A stretch of DNA of 64,000 nt from Streptomyces gardneri (lineage in GTDB: Bacteria > Actinomycetota > Actinomycetes > Streptomycetales > Streptomycetaceae). The notes below the pieces were generated by a model. That model saw only the letters and a list, made by a program, of their open reading frames with translations. It was not told the origin of the DNA and did no database searches. Position 1 is the first letter of the stretch. Every line of letters starts with the position of its first letter. This document shows, one piece after another, positions 8,979-17,773 of the stretch. Position numbers and translations under genes: made by a program. Location of the stretch: contig NZ_BJMN01000019.1 in the NCBI RefSeq assembly GCF_006539185.1, positions 62,001 to 126,000 on the forward strand, written 5' to 3'.

Positions 8979-9965
8979 CTACGCCTTCGCGCTGTCCCCC
9001 GCCGCGCCCTGCTCCTTCGCGCTCTGCTCCTTCGCGCCGTACTCCCTCGACAGCTCGCCGAGCAGCTTCCACGTACGGACCCGGTCCGCCTCGCCGCCCA
9101 GATGCGTCGCCGTGAACACCACCTCCGTCGCCCCCGCCTCGCGGTAGCGCCGTACCGCGGCGGCGACGGTCTCCTCGTCGCCGATCACGGCCAGGTCGGC
9201 GGCGCGTGTGCCGCCGGACCGCTCGATGACGCGTCGGTAGGAGGGGATCTGCTCGTACAGCGCGAGGGACTCGGCCGCCTTCTCGCGCACGTTCTCGGCT
9301 TCGGCGGTGACCACGCCGGGGACGATGGCCACGATCCGGGGCGCCGGCCTGCCCGCCGCGTCGGCGGCGGCGGTGACGGCGGGGACGATGTCCTCGGCGA
9401 GCGCGCGCGGCCCGGCCAGGAACGGCAGGATGCCGTCGGCCAGTTCGCCGCTGACCCGCAGGGCCTGCGGCCCCATCGCGGCGACGAGGAGCGGCACCGG
9501 CGGCTCGGCGCCGGGCACGGACGCCGGCCACGGCGTCGTGGCCGTGAGCAGCTCGCCGTGGAAGTCCGCCGAGCCCGTCTCCACCAGCTGGCGCAGGGCG
9601 GTGAGGAACTCCCGGAGCAGCCGGACGGGCCGCTCGTACGGGATGCCGAACCCGTCCTCGGTCAGATGCTTGGTGCCGAGGGCGATCCCGAGGTGGTAGC
9701 GCCCGCCGGTGGCGGCCTGCGCGGTCTGCGCCTGACTGGAGACGATCAGCGGGTGGCGGCCGAAGACGGGGATCGCGGAGGTCCCGACCTGCAGTCCGGG
9801 CACCTCGCGCCCGACGATCGCGGCGAGCGAGGGGGAGTCGTACGCGAAGGACTGACCGAACCACGCCGAGTGCAGTCCGGCGTCGCAGGCCTCCCGCGCG
9901 AGGAGCACCGTGTCGTCGATCGGGAGCTGGCGGGTGGTCGTGCTGAGGACTACTCCGAGAGTCAT
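8979..9965 (-). CDS. LLM-class (F420-dependent type) oxidoreductase
   Basis: This 328-residue protein has the luciferase-like monooxygenase TIM-barrel layout: MTLGVVLSTTTRQLP at the start, LQVGTSAIPVFGRHP near residue 80, GGRYHLGIALGT near 100, PVLLVAAMGPQALRVSGELADG-type sequence near 160, and a C-terminal ATEVVFTATH. In actinobacteria this subgroup usually uses F420 or FMN; the cofactor is inferred. An upstream in-frame TTG is possible, but the ATG gives the normal family N terminus. The start lacks a good ribosome site and instead has a 7-bp hairpin ending three bases before the ATG. The tail is Ala/Lys/Glu-rich and low complexity. The gene stands alone between secreted lyase genes. Confidence 0.82.
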   Translation of the reverse strand: MTLGVVLSTTTRQLPIDDTVLLAREACDAGLHSAWFGQSFAYDSPSLAAIVGREVPGLQVGTSAIPVFGRHPLIVSSQAQTAQAATGGRYHLGIALGTKHLTEDGFGIPYERPVRLLREFLTALRQLVETGSADFHGELLTATTPWPASVPGAEPPVPLLVAAMGPQALRVSGELADGILPFLAGPRALAEDIVPAVTAAADAAGRPAPRIVAIVPGVVTAEAENVREKAAESLALYEQIPSYRRVIERSGGTRAADLAVIGDEETVAAAVRRYREAGATEVVFTATHLGGEADRVRTWKLLGELSREYGAKEQSAKEQGAAGDSAKA

Positions 9966-9967
9966 GT

Positions 9968-9984
9968 CAGGCCCAACGGGCCTG
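9968..9984. other. Hairpin or operator at the start of the oxidoreductase gene
   Basis: CAGGCCC-AAC-GGGCCTG is a perfect 7-bp inverted repeat, and the ATG of the minus-strand gene begins three bases away. In the mRNA it would fold over the ribosome-binding region; as DNA it could be an operator. Confidence 0.5.
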
Positions 9985-10074
9985 CCTGGCAAGGCGATTC
10001 CCGCTCCCGTACGACATTCGTGTGTCCGCTCTGTGAACGGCGTACGGGAGCGGGGAGCCCGGCGCGCCGGCCGG

Positions 10075-11646
10075 CTACAGGGTGACGGCCCTGCCGCCGA
10101 GGGTCACGGCGAGACGGCCGTCCGTGGCGTGGGACCAGCTCAGGGCGCCGGTGTAGGCGGAGCAGCGGGAGCCGTTCGTCCCGGTCCAGAACTGGTTGGA
10201 GCTGTCGGCGTCACCGACGGTCTTGTCGTTCGTGCCGCTGCCGCTGCGGCACGAGGTGTTGCTGCGGAAGACCGAAGTGCCCGCGTCGAAGGAGTAGTTG
10301 CGCTGGGCGTTGTCGACGCTGAGGTTGTTCGACACCGCCATCGTGCCCGGGTTGCTGTTGTACGTGAAGCCGTGCTTGCCGTTGCGGAAGGCGATGCTGC
10401 GCCGGACCACGTGGTTGACCGCGATGTCCTCGCCGCCCAGCTTGTAGCCGTTGCGGTCGCCCGCGGTGTTCTGCGTGCCGTCGGAGAGGGTGCCGTTCTC
10501 GTAGGCGAGGGAGTCCTCGATGGTGACGGTCCCGATGGGGCCGGTGTCGGTCTTGGTGTAGAGGTCCCAGCCGTCGTCGATGTTGTGGTGGGCGACGGCG
10601 TAGCGGAAGACGTTCCCGGGGCCGACCGTGAGCTTCGCCGCGAAGCCGTCGGCGTCCTCGCCGTCGGAGTCGGCGTTGTCGTGCGATTCCGCGCTCAGGA
10701 CGAGGTTGTTCGACGGCCACTGGCTCTGGGGCGTCGTGGAGGCGATCCGGGACAGCTGGAGCCCCGAGTCGCGGTTGAAGCGCGTCACGGTCCGCTCGAT
10801 GACGTTGTTGCTGCCGCCGACGAAGATGCCGTTGTCGCCGGCCCGCTCCACGACGATGCCGCTGACGTGCCAGTAGGAGCCGTTCACGGCGAGGCCGCGG
10901 TTGGCCGGGTCCTCGGTCATGGCCGAGAAGTTCAGCACCGGCTTCTCGCCGGGGTAGGCGGACAGCTTCGTGCGGGCGGCGGCCGTGCCGTTGTTGCCGA
11001 CGGGGACGGTGATCGTCTGGGAGTGGTTGTACGTGCCGCCGCGGAGGTAGATCGTCCCTCCGGACGTGACGCGGGCGATCGCCGAACTCAGCGTGGTGGG
11101 GGCCGATACGGTGCCGGCGGCGCCGTCCGTGCCGTTCGGGGCCACGTAGAGCGCGCTCCCCGCCGGCGGGGTGGTGCCTGCCGTCTCGACGTCGAGCCGG
11201 TCGATGTTGGGCAGGCCGGCGGCGGAGGTCGGGTTGAACCGTACGGTGTTGGCGCCCGCGTTGACCGGCACGGTGAACGTCTTCGTGACCCAGGTCGTCC
11301 ACGCGCCCGTCGCCTCGTACGAGGACGTCGAGACCGCCGATCCGTTCACCGTGAGGGCGGCGGGCCGTGCGGTGGTGGTGCCGTTGGCGAAGCGGACCGC
11401 GAGCGTGGCGGTGCCCGCGGCCGGGGCGTTCACGGTGAACTGCGCGTAGGCGCCCACCGCGTTGGTGCCGTTGCAGAATCCGGTGCCGGTGTAGCCGGCC
11501 CAGTCGGAGTCGACGGTGCCGGTGCAGACCGCGGGCGAGGCCTCGGCCTCGTAGGTGGTGGTCGCGGCCTGTGCGGTCGTACCGGACAGGGCGACGAGGG
11601 TGCCGGCCAGCAGGCCGACGCACGCGATGACGGGTCCCGTTCGCAT
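10075..11646 (-). CDS. Secreted pectate lyase, family PL9, with N-terminal CBM35-like module
   Basis: The 523-residue protein starts at the ATG with AGGAGAG six bases upstream. A Sec signal (about 1-27, ending TTAQA) is followed by a CBM35-like module (about 28-150; TYEAEASPAV to NIDRLDVET) and a parallel beta-helix lyase domain (about 165-523). DGEDADGFAAK, DDGWDLYTK, NGYKLGGED and NGKHGFTYNSN match PL9, where Asp residues hold Ca2+ and a Lys is the catalytic base. It should cleave polygalacturonate outside the cell by beta-elimination. Its promoter (11714-11742) is followed at the start site by GAAAGCGCTTTC, also found at the PL1 pectate lyase, so the two genes are probably co-repressed by a LacI-type protein. 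Confidence 0.9.
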   Translation of the reverse strand: MRTGPVIACVGLLAGTLVALSGTTAQAATTTYEAEASPAVCTGTVDSDWAGYTGTGFCNGTNAVGAYAQFTVNAPAAGTATLAVRFANGTTTARPAALTVNGSAVSTSSYEATGAWTTWVTKTFTVPVNAGANTVRFNPTSAAGLPNIDRLDVETAGTTPPAGSALYVAPNGTDGAAGTVSAPTTLSSAIARVTSGGTIYLRGGTYNHSQTITVPVGNNGTAAARTKLSAYPGEKPVLNFSAMTEDPANRGLAVNGSYWHVSGIVVERAGDNGIFVGGSNNVIERTVTRFNRDSGLQLSRIASTTPQSQWPSNNLVLSAESHDNADSDGEDADGFAAKLTVGPGNVFRYAVAHHNIDDGWDLYTKTDTGPIGTVTIEDSLAYENGTLSDGTQNTAGDRNGYKLGGEDIAVNHVVRRSIAFRNGKHGFTYNSNPGTMAVSNNLSVDNAQRNYSFDAGTSVFRSNTSCRSGSGTNDKTVGDADSSNQFWTGTNGSRCSAYTGALSWSHATDGRLAVTLGGRAVTL

Positions 11647-11695
11647 CGTTGCTCTCCTGTGTGAGGGGCTTGTGGGGGTCGGGAAGCACGGGTCA

Positions 11696-11707
11696 GAAAG
11701 CGCTTTC
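11696..11707. promoter_or_regulatory. LacI-type operator GAAAGCGCTTTC of the PL9 gene
   Basis: Perfect 12-bp palindrome with the central CG of LacI-family sites, lying seven bases past the -10 hexamer, so it covers the expected transcription start. An identical palindrome at 38884-38895 sits in the same place relative to the PL1 promoter. Confidence 0.75.
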
Positions 11708-11713
11708 CGTGGG

Positions 11714-11742
11714 ACGCTAGAGGTCTGCCGATGGGGCGTCAA
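11714..11742 (-). promoter_or_regulatory. Vegetative-type promoter of the PL9 gene
   Basis: On the minus strand, TTGACG (11742-11737), a 17-base spacer, then TAGCGT (11719-11714). This is a good match to HrdB-type promoters, and the expected start falls in the GAAAGCGCTTTC operator. Confidence 0.65.
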
Positions 11743-11829
11743 TAGCTGTGTATGTGATTACAGTTCAGAGATATGAACGTCATGCAAGGTCCTGGTGGGA
11801 CGGCGTCCGGCGCCGCGTACGGTGAACGG

Positions 11830-12762
11830 ATGATCAGGACACCGGAGGCGTTCGCGCGGACCACCGTCGAGCGCGAGGGAGCGCCCGGGGCGGCGTGGCT
11901 CGCCGAACTGCCGCACATCGTCGAGGAGTTGCTGGAGCGCTGGGAGTGCGTCCCGGACGGTGAGGTCATGCACGGCGGCGTCGGCGTCATCGTGCCCGTG
12001 CGGCGGGGGGACGGCCGGACCGCCGCGCTCAAGGTGTCGTACCCGCACCCCGGCAACGTCCACGAACCGGACGCCTTCGAGGCCTGGGGCGGGCGTGGCG
12101 CCGTCCTGCTCCACGAGCGCGACGACGCACGCTTCGCGATGCTGCTCGAACGCGCCCGGCGCTCGACCCTGGCCGAGGTCGAGGAAGGGGACGAGGTCCT
12201 GACCGTCGCCGGACGCCTCGCCCGGCGCCTGGCCGTCCCCGCGCCGCCCGGCCTTCCCCGGCTGCGGGACCAGGCGGGGGCCTGGGAGGAAGGGCTGCGC
12301 GAGGACGCTGCCGGGCTGGCGCACTCCCTGGCGCCCGCCGTCGTGGACGCCGCCGTGGCCACCGTCCGTGAACTCGGCGCCACACAGCCGGACATCATCC
12401 TCCACGGCGACCTCCACCCCGGCAACATCCTGCGCGCCGAGCGCGAACCGTGGCTCGCCGTCGACCCCAAGGGGTACGTGGGCGACCCCGCCTACGACGG
12501 CGGAACCCTCCTCAAGTCCCGCGCCCTCGCGCTCCTGGAGGCCGACGACCTGGGCGCCGCCGTCCATCACGCGCTCGACGTCTTCGCGGACGCGGCCGAA
12601 CTCGACCGCGAGCGCGTCCGGCGCTGGGCGCAACTCCACGCCGTCCAGACGGCGTTCTGGGGCCGCCGGCACGGCTTCCGGCGCGCCCGCGGCGGTCCCG
12701 GGCTCGACTGGCTCGTCGCGTTCGCCGACCACCTGGCGACCCTGCTCACCGAACCCGTCTGA
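11830..12762 (+). CDS. Aminoglycoside/hydroxyurea phosphotransferase family kinase
   Basis: This is a 310-residue cytoplasmic protein. ILHGDLHPGNIL (catalytic Asp of the Brenner motif) near residue 200 and VDPKGYVGDPAYD near 218 are characteristic of the APH(6)/hydroxyurea phosphotransferase family, which inactivates streptomycin or hydroxyurea by ATP-dependent phosphorylation. An ATG at 11773 would add 19 residues; MIRTPEAFARTTVERE fits the family N terminus better, though its ribosome site is weak (GAACGG). It is divergent from the PL9 gene and not obviously linked in function to its neighbours. The substrate is unproven; many streptomycete members are chromosomal and of unknown role. Confidence 0.82.
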   Translation: MIRTPEAFARTTVEREGAPGAAWLAELPHIVEELLERWECVPDGEVMHGGVGVIVPVRRGDGRTAALKVSYPHPGNVHEPDAFEAWGGRGAVLLHERDDARFAMLLERARRSTLAEVEEGDEVLTVAGRLARRLAVPAPPGLPRLRDQAGAWEEGLREDAAGLAHSLAPAVVDAAVATVRELGATQPDIILHGDLHPGNILRAEREPWLAVDPKGYVGDPAYDGGTLLKSRALALLEADDLGAAVHHALDVFADAAELDRERVRRWAQLHAVQTAFWGRRHGFRRARGGPGLDWLVAFADHLATLLTEPV

Positions 12763-12820
12763 AGCACCCCCACCCGTCGCTGGTCTGGACCTATCGGGAA
12801 CGGGGCGTCAAGCTCTCGGT

Positions 12821-13771
12821 ATGGACTTGGAGTTGAGGCACCTCAAGGCGATCCGGGCCATCGCGGACGCGGGCAGTCTCACGCGCGCCGCCACCGCGCT
12901 CGGTCTCGCGCAGCCCGCGCTCAGTGCCCAGCTCAAGCGGATCGAACGAGCTCTCGGCGGCGCGCTGTTCGAGAGAAGCCGGGAGGGGGTGCGGACCACG
13001 GCCCTCGGGGACCTGGTCCTCGACCGCGCCCGGGTCGTCCTGCCCGCCGTGTGCGAACTCCAGGAGGAGGCCGTGCGGTTCGCCCGGGAGGGCGCGGGCG
13101 GCTACCGCCTCGGCGGCACCCACGGCCCGCTCCTCGGAAGCCTCGTCGACCGGCTCGCCCGCACCGAGCCCGGCACACCGGTCACCACGCACACCTCCTG
13201 GTCGGAGCGGGAGATCGCCCGCGGAGTCGCCGCCGGCCGGCTGGACTTCGCCCTGGTCGGCGTCTGCGGCGAGAGCGCGCCGCCCGAGGCGGGACGGCTC
13301 GCCTGGACGGAGGTGGCCCGCGATCCCGTGTACGTGATGCTGGCCGCCGACCACCCACTGGCGTCCCGTACCGAACTCGACCTGGCCGAACTGGCGGTGG
13401 AGGCCTGGACCGACGTCCCCGGCGACGGCTGCTTCGGCGACTGCTTCGCCGCCGCCTGCGTCCGCGCGGGCTTCACCCCGGCCTGCGTGTACGAGACGGA
13501 CACCGCCTCCTGCGTGCACCTCGTCCAGGTGGGGCGGGCCGTCGGCCTGTGCCGGGCCACCTTCCCCCCGACACCGGGCATCGTGACCCGCCCTCTGACC
13601 GGCGCCCCGCTGATCTGGCGCCACCTCCTCGGCTGGCACCCCGAGGGGCGGGCCGCCGGACGGGCCGCGACCGTGCTCCACCACACCCGGGCCGCGCACG
13701 CGGCGGCACTGGCCCACAGCGCCGGCCTGCTCACCGCCCCGGGGCATAACGCCGTGGCAGGGGCCGACTGA
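12821..13771 (+). CDS. LysR family transcriptional regulator
   Basis: The protein is 316 residues. The first 60 residues (LRHLKAIRAIADAGSLTRAATALGLAQPALSAQLKRIERALG) form the LysR winged helix-turn-helix; about 90-300 is the periplasmic-binding-protein-like effector domain. The ATG has no clear ribosome site. It lies 72 bases before the secreted protease gene on the same strand. LysR-type genes next to secreted proteases or protease inhibitors are common in Streptomyces, so control of the protease is a fair inference. The ligand is unknown. Confidence 0.88.
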   Translation: MDLELRHLKAIRAIADAGSLTRAATALGLAQPALSAQLKRIERALGGALFERSREGVRTTALGDLVLDRARVVLPAVCELQEEAVRFAREGAGGYRLGGTHGPLLGSLVDRLARTEPGTPVTTHTSWSEREIARGVAAGRLDFALVGVCGESAPPEAGRLAWTEVARDPVYVMLAADHPLASRTELDLAELAVEAWTDVPGDGCFGDCFAAACVRAGFTPACVYETDTASCVHLVQVGRAVGLCRATFPPTPGIVTRPLTGAPLIWRHLLGWHPEGRAAGRAATVLHHTRAAHAAALAHSAGLLTAPGHNAVAGAD

Positions 13772-13843
13772 CAGCTCCCGCCGCCCTCTTCGGGATCCCT
13801 ACGGTTTCGGCAGATCCCCCACCGAGAACCGAGGAGACACCCC

Positions 13844-15199
13844 ATGCTCCGACGACACGCCCGCGCGGCGTGTACCGCACTGGTCGCCGCCGGGATGGCG
13901 ATGGCCGGCCTCCAGGCCGGAACCGCCACCGCGGCCCCGGACGGGAACCCGGCCGCGAGGACCGCCGCTCAGACCCTCGCCACCGCCGCCGCCCAGCCCG
14001 AACTCCTCTCCGCCATGCAGCGCGACCTGGGACTCACCCGCCCCCAGGCCCTGAAGCGGCTCGCCAACGAGGCCGAGGCCGGGGCCACCGCCGCCCGGCT
14101 CCGCCAGGGCCTCGGCGGCGCCTTCGCCGGCGCCTGGGTGGACGGGGCCGAGTCCGGCACCCTGACCGTGGCCACCACCCGCGCCGCCGACGCGGCCGCG
14201 ATACGCGCCACGGGCGCGAACGTCCGGCTCGTCCCGCACAGCCTGACCGCACTGGAGCGGGCCAAGCGAGCCCTGGACCGGGGTGCGACCGCCGAGGCGC
14301 CCGTCCGGTACGTCGACGTCCGCGCCAACGTCCTCGTCGTCGAGGAGACCCGGGCCGGAGCCGGGACGCGGCTCGTCGAGGCCGCCGGCGTCCCGCGCGA
14401 CCTGGTGCGCGTCGTGCGGACCGACCGGGCGCCCCGCCCGCTGTACGACATCCGGGGCGGCGACGCGTACTACATGGGCGGCGGCGGCCGCTGCTCCGTC
14501 GGCTTCGCGGTGACCCGGGGGACGACCCAGGGCTTCGCCACGGCCGGACACTGCGGCCGCGCCGGCACCACGACCAGCGGCTTCAACCAGGTGGCCCAGG
14601 GCAGCTTCCAGGGCTCGACCTTCCCCGGCAACGACATGGCCTGGGTGGCCGCCAACACCAACTGGACCTCCACCCCGTACGTCAAGGGCTCCGGCGGCGC
14701 CAACGTCCAGGTGACCGGCTCGGTCCTGCAGCCCGTCGGCGCCTCCGTCTGCCGCTCCGGCTCGACCACCGGCTGGCACTGCGGCACGATCCAGCAGCAC
14801 AACACCAGCGTCACCTACCCGGAGGGCACCATCTCCGGCGTGACCCGCACGACGGTCTGCGCCGAGCCCGGGGACTCCGGAGGCTCGTACATCTCCGGCA
14901 GCCAGGCCCAGGGCGTGACCTCGGGCGGCTCGGGCAACTGCTCCAGCGGCGGCACGACCTTCTTCCAGCCGCTGAACCCGCTGCTGCAGAACTACGGCCT
15001 GACCCTGAAGACCACCGGGACCGACCCCGGCCCCGGGCCCGGCGAACCGCAGCCGGGCGGCACCTGGGCCGCCGGCAAGGTCTACGCGGCCGGCGCCACC
15101 GTCACCTACGGCGGTGCGACCTACCGCTGCCTCCAGGGTCACCAGGCCCAGACCGGCTGGGAACCGCCGAACGTCCCGGCCCTGTGGCAGCGACAGTGA
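13844..15199 (+). CDS. Streptogrisin C-like S1 serine protease with chitin-binding domain
   Basis: The preproenzyme is 451 residues, starting eight bases after GAGGAG. The signal (about 1-30) is followed by an alpha-lytic-type propeptide, and the mature enzyme begins near DIRGGDAYYMG (about 200). The catalytic triad is visible: His in TAGHC (about 232), Asp in GNDMAWV (about 262), Ser in GDSGG (about 343). Cys pairs typical of streptogrisins are present. A Pro/Gly linker (PGPGPGEPQPGG) leads to a C-terminal CBM5/12 chitin-binding domain (about 405-451; AGATVTYGGATYRCLQGH). This is the streptogrisin C architecture: an extracellular chymotrypsin-like protease that can bind chitin. A strong terminator follows. 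Confidence 0.92.
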   Translation: MLRRHARAACTALVAAGMAMAGLQAGTATAAPDGNPAARTAAQTLATAAAQPELLSAMQRDLGLTRPQALKRLANEAEAGATAARLRQGLGGAFAGAWVDGAESGTLTVATTRAADAAAIRATGANVRLVPHSLTALERAKRALDRGATAEAPVRYVDVRANVLVVEETRAGAGTRLVEAAGVPRDLVRVVRTDRAPRPLYDIRGGDAYYMGGGGRCSVGFAVTRGTTQGFATAGHCGRAGTTTSGFNQVAQGSFQGSTFPGNDMAWVAANTNWTSTPYVKGSGGANVQVTGSVLQPVGASVCRSGSTTGWHCGTIQQHNTSVTYPEGTISGVTRTTVCAEPGDSGGSYISGSQAQGVTSGGSGNCSSGGTTFFQPLNPLLQNYGLTLKTTGTDPGPGPGEPQPGGTWAAGKVYAAGATVTYGGATYRCLQGHQAQTGWEPPNVPALWQRQ

Positions 15200-15231
15200 C
15201 CTCCTTCCCGCGGTGACCGGGGGTGCCGCGG

Positions 15232-15267
15232 CCCCGAGGGGGGGTGCCACGGCACCCCCCCTCGGGG
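15232..15267. terminator. Bidirectional terminator hairpin
   Basis: Perfect 17-bp arms (CCCCGAGGGGGGGTGCC and its complement) with a two-base AC loop, between the convergent protease and beta-glucosidase genes. A further outer pair GACCGGG/CCCGGTC (15215 and 15270) encloses it. Confidence 0.85.
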
Positions 15268-15293
15268 TTCCCGGTCCCGCCGGAGGCACGCCC

Positions 15294-16733
15294 TCAGCCG
15301 TCGAGGTCTCCGCGGCCTTCGAGCCCGCCCCGGGCGATCACCTCCGCGTACCAGCGGGCGCTGTCCTTGAGCGTCCGGCGCTGCGTGGCGAAGTCCACGT
15401 GCACGATGCCGAACCGCTTGCTGTAGCCGTACGCCCACTCGAAGTTGTCGAGCAGCGACCAGAGGAAGTAGCCCCGCACGTCCGCCCCGTCCGCGAGGGC
15501 CCGGTGCACCGCCGCCAGATGGGCGTGCAGATAGGCCACCCGCTCCGGGTCCTTCACGTTCCCCGAGGGGTCCGCGTAGTCGTCGTACGCCGCCCCGTTC
15601 TCCGTCACCACCAGTGGCACGCCCGGCAGTTCGTCCCGCAGCCGGACGAGGAGCTCGTACAGCCCGTTCGCGTCCACCGGCCAGTCCATGGCGGTGCGCG
15701 GACCGGGGGCCGGCTCGAACCGTACGTGCCGCTCGGCGCCCGCCCACGGCGAAGGCGACTCGGAGCTGCCGGCCGCGACGACGGCGGGGGAGTAGTAGTT
15801 GATGCCCAGCGAGTCGATCGGCGCGGCCGCCGTCGCCAGGTCGCCGTCCTCGACGAAGGACCAGTCCGTGATCCCGGCCGTGTCGCGCACCAGGTCCTCG
15901 GGGAGCCGGCCGTGGAAGACCGGGTCGAGGAAGATCCGGTTGCCGACGGCGTCGATCCGGCGGGCCGCGTCCCGGTCCTCGGGCGACTCCGAAAGGGCTC
16001 TCACCGCATGCAGGTTGAGCGTCAGCGACACTTCCGCCGAGGCCGGCAGCGCCCCGCGCAGCACCCGCGCCGCGAGGCCGTGGGCCAGGTTGAGGTGGTG
16101 AGCGGCGCGCAGCGAGGCGAGGGCGTCGGTGCGCCCCGGGGCGTGCACGCCGTTGCCGTAGCCGAGGAAGGCCGCGCACCAGGGCTCGTTCAGCGTGGTC
16201 CAGGTCGCCACCCGGTCGCCGAGCGCGTCCGCCATGACGCCCGCGTACTCGGCGAAGCGGTACGCGGTCTCCCGCCGCGCCCAGCCGCCCCCGGCGGGCG
16301 AGCCGTCGGTCGCGGACTCCAGCTCCTGGGGCAGGTCCCAGTGGTAGAGCGTCGCCACGGGCCGGATGCCGGCCTCGAGGAGTCCGTCGACGAGCCGCCG
16401 GTAGAAGTCGAGCCCCTTGGCGTTGGACGGACCGCTGCCGGTGGGCACCACGCGTGGCCAGGCGATCGAGAAGCGGTAGTCGGTGACGCCGAGCCGCCGC
16501 ATCAGGGCGATGTCCTCGTCGAGCCGGTGGTAGTGGTCGGCGGCGATGTCACCGGTGTCGCCGTTGCGCACCTTGCCCGGGGTGCGGCTGAAGGTGTCCC
16601 AGACGGACGGCGTGCGGCCGTCCTCGGCTGCGGCACCCTCGATCTGGTACGCCGCCGTGGCGGTGCCCCAGCGGAAACCCTGTGGGAACCGGAGAGCGGT
16701 CGGGCTGTCGGGGCGAGCGTCGAGCGCGGTCAT
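15294..16733 (-). CDS. GH1 beta-glucosidase
   Basis: The 479-residue cytoplasmic enzyme starts at the ATG ten bases after GGGAG. GH1 signatures are complete: FRWGTATAAYQIEG at the N terminus, TLNEPW (acid/base Glu, about 175) and VTENGAAYDD (nucleophile Glu, about 380). It hydrolyses beta-linked disaccharides and short oligosaccharides after import. It is the last gene of a binding protein-permease-permease-glucosidase operon on the minus strand, about 120 bases after the second permease, like the ceb/bglC arrangement in streptomycetes. A LacI-type palindrome before the operon is shared with the GH81 beta-1,3-glucanase, so laminari-oligosaccharides are the likelier substrate than cello-oligosaccharides; this is inference. 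Confidence 0.92.
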   Translation of the reverse strand: MTALDARPDSPTALRFPQGFRWGTATAAYQIEGAAAEDGRTPSVWDTFSRTPGKVRNGDTGDIAADHYHRLDEDIALMRRLGVTDYRFSIAWPRVVPTGSGPSNAKGLDFYRRLVDGLLEAGIRPVATLYHWDLPQELESATDGSPAGGGWARRETAYRFAEYAGVMADALGDRVATWTTLNEPWCAAFLGYGNGVHAPGRTDALASLRAAHHLNLAHGLAARVLRGALPASAEVSLTLNLHAVRALSESPEDRDAARRIDAVGNRIFLDPVFHGRLPEDLVRDTAGITDWSFVEDGDLATAAAPIDSLGINYYSPAVVAAGSSESPSPWAGAERHVRFEPAPGPRTAMDWPVDANGLYELLVRLRDELPGVPLVVTENGAAYDDYADPSGNVKDPERVAYLHAHLAAVHRALADGADVRGYFLWSLLDNFEWAYGYSKRFGIVHVDFATQRRTLKDSARWYAEVIARGGLEGRGDLDG

Positions 16734-16852
16734 GAGGGGGGAACTCCCGGTGGTGAGAGGTCGATGGACGAGGGGCTGTGAACGACAGGCTGTGAACGAG
16801 AGGCCGATGGACGAGAGGCCTGACGGCAGGTGGACGTGCCTACGGGACGGGG

Positions 16853-17773
16853 TCAGCCCTTGACCGCGCCCTGCATGATGCCGCCGACGATCTGCCGGCC
16901 GAGCAGGCCGAAGACCAGCAGCACCGGCAGGGTGCCGAGCAGCGTGCCCGCCATGATCACGGACTGGTCGTGGACGTAACCGCCGCCGAGCTGGCGCAGG
17001 GCGACCTGGACGGTCGGCTCGGAGGAGGTCAGGGCGACGATCGGCCAGAAGAAGTCGTTCCAGGCGGCCATGAAGGTCAGCAGCCCGAGCACGGCCATGC
17101 CGGGCCGGGCGATCGGCACCACGATCGACCAGAAGATCCGGGCGGTGGACGCGCCGTCGACCCTGGCCGCCTCGATCAGCTCGTCCGGCAGCGTCTGGAC
17201 GAGGTACTGCCGCATGAAGAACACGCCGAAGGCGGAGACCAGTCCCGGCAGGATCACGGACTGGAGCTGGTTCACCCACCCGAGCTCGGCGATCATCATG
17301 AAGAGCGGGATCACGCCGAGCTGGGGCGGGATCATCATGGTGCCCACGGTGACCGCGAGCAGCGCGCCCCGGCCGCGGAAGCGGAGCTTGGCGAAGGCGA
17401 AACCGGCGAGGGTGCAGCACAGCACGGTGCCGAGGGTGATCGAGCCGGAGACGATCAGGGAGTTGAGCAGGGCCTTGCCGATGTCCGCCTCTTCGAGCAC
17501 GGCCTCGAAGTTCCGGATCAGGTTCGGGCCGGGCAGCAGGGTCGGCGGGACCTGCGCGAGGTCGGCGTTGGAGCGGCTCGCCGCGACGAGGGTCCAGTAG
17601 AAGGGGAAGGCCGAGACCAGGACGGCGACGATCAGGATCGCGTAGGCGACGGGGCCCGCGTGCAGGGTGCGGCCCGCCCGCGAGGGACGGCCGCGCCGGG
17701 CCGGGGCCACGGCGGCGTGGGTGGCGAGCGGCGCCGGAGGGCGCGGGACCTCGGTGGTGCTCGGCGCGGTCAT
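16853..17773 (-). CDS. Carbohydrate ABC transporter permease, MalG/CebG type
   Basis: This 306-residue inner-membrane protein has about six transmembrane segments and the permease EAA loop (ELIEAARVDGASTARIFWSIVVP) that contacts the ATPase. The start ATG overlaps the stop of the upstream permease gene (ATGA) and has AAGGAGG upstream. It has a Pro/Ala-rich cytoplasmic N-terminal extension. The C-terminal GGIMQGAVKG is typical of MalG-type subunits. The operon has no ATPase gene; in Streptomyces such importers usually share the MsiK ATPase. Confidence 0.92.
   Translation of the reverse strand: MTAPSTTEVPRPPAPLATHAAVAPARRGRPSRAGRTLHAGPVAYAILIVAVLVSAFPFYWTLVAASRSNADLAQVPPTLLPGPNLIRNFEAVLEEADIGKALLNSLIVSGSITLGTVLCCTLAGFAFAKLRFRGRGALLAVTVGTMMIPPQLGVIPLFMMIAELGWVNQLQSVILPGLVSAFGVFFMRQYLVQTLPDELIEAARVDGASTARIFWSIVVPIARPGMAVLGLLTFMAAWNDFFWPIVALTSSEPTVQVALRQLGGGYVHDQSVIMAGTLLGTLPVLLVFGLLGRQIVGGIMQGAVKG

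Noticed and set aside
11830..15199. A resistance or secondary-metabolite cluster around the kinase and protease
   Set aside because: No biosynthetic enzymes nearby; the kinase, LysR and protease are ordinary chromosomal genes.
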